The position numbers and the translations under genes are program-made. From the NCBI RefSeq assembly GCF_002385225.1, contig NZ_DGDC01000038.1:29787-93786 (forward strand): DNA of 64,000 nt, given 5' to 3'. Positions 62,533 through 64,000 of the stretch are shown here, in pieces. Position 1 is the stretch's first letter; each line of letters starts with the position of its first letter. The notes under the pieces are model-generated. The model was given only the letters and a program-made list of their open reading frames with translations, was not told the DNA's origin and ran no database searches. Origin of the DNA: Psychrobacter sp. UBA3962. GTDB lineage: Bacteria > Pseudomonadota > Gammaproteobacteria > Pseudomonadales > Moraxellaceae.

Positions 62533-63906
62533 ATGTGGAAAAATATGGGTTTGACCAGTAAGATTCTGGTCGCAATGGTACTAGGTATCATTCTAGGACT
62601 AATTTTTAACTATACCGGCTTAAACGCCGAGGGTAGTTTCGTTAACAATTATTTAGTAAATGGCTTATTTAGTATTATTGGTAAGCTGTTTGTTAACTCG
62701 CTAAAAATGTTGGTTGTGCCTTTGGTGCTAATCTCACTTATTTGTGGGGTTTGTGGTATTGGCGACATCCGCTTACTAGGTCGTATCGGTACTAAGACCT
62801 TCTTTATCTATATGGTCACTACGGCCATTGCTATTGCAACGGCCATTGGTCTGGGCTCGATATTTGGCATTGGTAAAGGAATGAACCTTAAGCCTGAGAA
62901 CGCTTTTGAAGCCAAAGATGCGCCGCCTTTAATTGACGTTTTCTCGAATATCATTCCGTCTAACCCAATTAGTGCCATGGCCAATGGCGATATGCTGTCT
63001 ATCATTTTCTTTGCCATTTTAATTGGCATTAGTATTTTGATGGTAGGTAGGCCTGCTAAAGGTTTGGTCCAAAGTCTAGAGCTGATTAATGAAGTTATCT
63101 TGAAAATGGTAACCATCATTATGAATCTAGCCCCATATGGCGTGTTTGCACTGTTAGTCCAAGCTATGTCAGATTTAGGCTTAGACTTGATGGTGTCTTT
63201 ATTTGGTTATGTGGCTGTATTGGTAGGCTCTTTGGCTTTCCACTTCTTTGTGACCATGATGATTATCCTAAAGTTTACTTCAGGACTATCGGTAAGAACC
63301 TTCTTAGCCAAAATGCGTGAAGTACAGATTTTCGCTTTTAGTACTTCAAGCTCGAACGCCACTATTCCAGTGAGCTTACGCACTGTAACTAAGCGTATGG
63401 GTGTTGATAACTCGGTAGCGTCATTCACTATTCCTTTTGGTGCAACCATCAACATGGATGGTACCGCCATTATGCAAGGTACAGCCACTATCTTTATCGC
63501 CAACTTATACGGTATAGATTTAAGTGCTGGCCAGTACCTAATGGTTATCTTAATGTCAGTACTGGCATCTGTGGGTACCGCTGGGGTACCGGGTGTGGGC
63601 CTAATTATGCTTTCAATGGTGTTTGCTCAAGTGGGCTTACCTATCGAAGGTATTGGTCTGATCTTAGGTGTGGACCGTTTGCTTGATATGCTACGTACCG
63701 CAGTGAACGTCGGTGGTGATGCGGCAGTGACTGCTATCGTGGCAAAATCAGAAGGGAAAATGGATCTAGATGTTTATAATGACCCAGAAGCGGGCACCAA
63801 AGATGTGTTTGATGGGTACATTGATCCAGAAAGTGAGCAAGAATTTGCTCATGTTATGAGTGATGGCATTATGGGTAGTGAATATGATGATTTGAATAAG
63901 CGCTAG
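62533..63906 (+). CDS. Dicarboxylate/amino acid:cation symporter (DAACS family)
   Basis: Integral membrane symporter of 457 residues of the DAACS family (GltP, SstT, DctA relatives). The N-terminal helix LTSKILVAMVLGIILGLIF, the serine-rich re-entrant loop TSSSNATIPVSLRTV, the substrate-site NMDGTAIMQGTATIFIA and the second hairpin GTAGVPGVGLIMLS are present. The C-terminal DRLLDMLRTAVNVGGD contains the ligand Asp. An acidic tail of about 40 residues follows the membrane domain. The frame opens at 62500, but ATG 62533 with GAGGA seven bases upstream is preferred. Glutamate, serine or dicarboxylate are all possible substrates. Confidence 0.9.
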   Translation: MWKNMGLTSKILVAMVLGIILGLIFNYTGLNAEGSFVNNYLVNGLFSIIGKLFVNSLKMLVVPLVLISLICGVCGIGDIRLLGRIGTKTFFIYMVTTAIAIATAIGLGSIFGIGKGMNLKPENAFEAKDAPPLIDVFSNIIPSNPISAMANGDMLSIIFFAILIGISILMVGRPAKGLVQSLELINEVILKMVTIIMNLAPYGVFALLVQAMSDLGLDLMVSLFGYVAVLVGSLAFHFFVTMMIILKFTSGLSVRTFLAKMREVQIFAFSTSSSNATIPVSLRTVTKRMGVDNSVASFTIPFGATINMDGTAIMQGTATIFIANLYGIDLSAGQYLMVILMSVLASVGTAGVPGVGLIMLSMVFAQVGLPIEGIGLILGVDRLLDMLRTAVNVGGDAAVTAIVAKSEGKMDLDVYNDPEAGTKDVFDGYIDPESEQEFAHVMSDGIMGSEYDDLNKR

Positions 63907-63981
63907 TTTTCGTTAGTAAAGCGTTATTCCCTATAAAGTCATCCTGTAAAGCCATGATACGTAAAAAAGCCCCAATATTTA

Positions 63982-64000
63982 TGAACTGAACCCCATAAGT
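63982..64000 (+). mobile_element. Possible end of an IS3-family insertion sequence (partial, at window edge)
   Basis: The final 19 bases, TGAACTGAACCCCATAAGT, resemble the TG-starting terminal inverted repeats of IS150-type IS3-family elements (TGtACTGacCCC-like). The sequence is cut by the window, so neither a transposase nor the second end can be seen. Resemblance is from memory and short, hence tentative. Confidence 0.35.

Noticed and set aside
1..64000. CRISPR arrays, rRNA genes, prophage or toxin-antitoxin modules
   Set aside because: No regularly spaced repeats, rRNA-like stretches, phage structural genes or paired small toxin/antitoxin frames were seen.

Overview
The window is a 64-kb stretch of an ordinary, densely packed chromosome from a low-to-mid GC gammaproteobacterium. 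Gene content, protein style and gene neighbourhoods (cydDC/cydABX, accA next to a Ppx-type phosphatase, lptM-like/lysA/dapF/xerC, rpoN/hpf, rpoH next to a TusA-like gene, rpsU/yqeY near tsaD) point to Moraxellaceae, most likely Psychrobacter. The genus is an inference from protein resemblance, not a measured match. About 57 protein genes and two tRNA genes are supported. No CRISPR array, prophage, rRNA operon or complete insertion sequence was seen.

Layout. 1-3100: a Cpx-like two-component system (kinase cut by the left edge) divergent from a Spy/CpxP-like LTxxQ lipoprotein. 3200-6600: ygfZ, a PhnA-type zinc-ribbon protein, a PPK2 polyphosphate kinase and a small putative DNA-binding protein. 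6679-13829: a complete cytochrome bd locus, with cydDC divergent from cydA-cydB-cydX; cydX encodes only 50 residues. 14172-17374: hemL and a FadD-like acyl-CoA ligase. 17436-25500: a respiratory cytochrome region with two TsdA-like diheme lipoproteins, one overlapping a membrane-anchored triheme cytochrome, interspersed with ppx, accA, a cold-shock gene with a long leader, a DUF2892 protein and an AhpD-like protein. 25802-29219: a FdhF/YdeP-type molybdenum oxidoreductase with FdhD. 29348-36935: tilS, proC, yggT, tRNA-Ser(GCU), tRNA-Arg(ACG), an RDD protein, a hemerythrin, an Old Yellow Enzyme and coaX. 37326-43684: a ten-repeat Sel1 protein, nadD-rsfS and ackA-pta. 44133-48146: an lptM-like gene, lysA, dapF and xerC. 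48172-54529: a nitrilase-family hydrolase, rpoN, hpf, thiS, a DUF423 gene, rpoH and a TusA-like gene. 54763-56460: a BepA-like M48 metalloprotease interrupted by one in-frame TAA. 56512-63906: yqeY, rpsU, an Ala/Glu-rich lipoprotein, a cytochrome c5-like lipoprotein, tsaD, crcB, metR and a dicarboxylate/amino-acid symporter. The last 19 bases resemble the end of an IS3-family element.

How the genes work together. The bd oxidase genes with their assembly exporter, the TsdA-like/triheme pair, the c5-like cytochrome and the FdhF/YdeP-FdhD pair form a respiratory theme. Thiosulfate or tetrathionate chemistry is the best hypothesis for the TsdA-like proteins: the cysteine 43 residues after the first heme-1 cysteine has the spacing I recall for characterised TsdA. 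The most unusual observations are the split metalloprotease, the overlapping triheme/TsdA pair, and a lipoprotein N-terminal segment shared by one TsdA homologue and a separate short lipoprotein 40 kb away. I did not find a convincing wholly new system.
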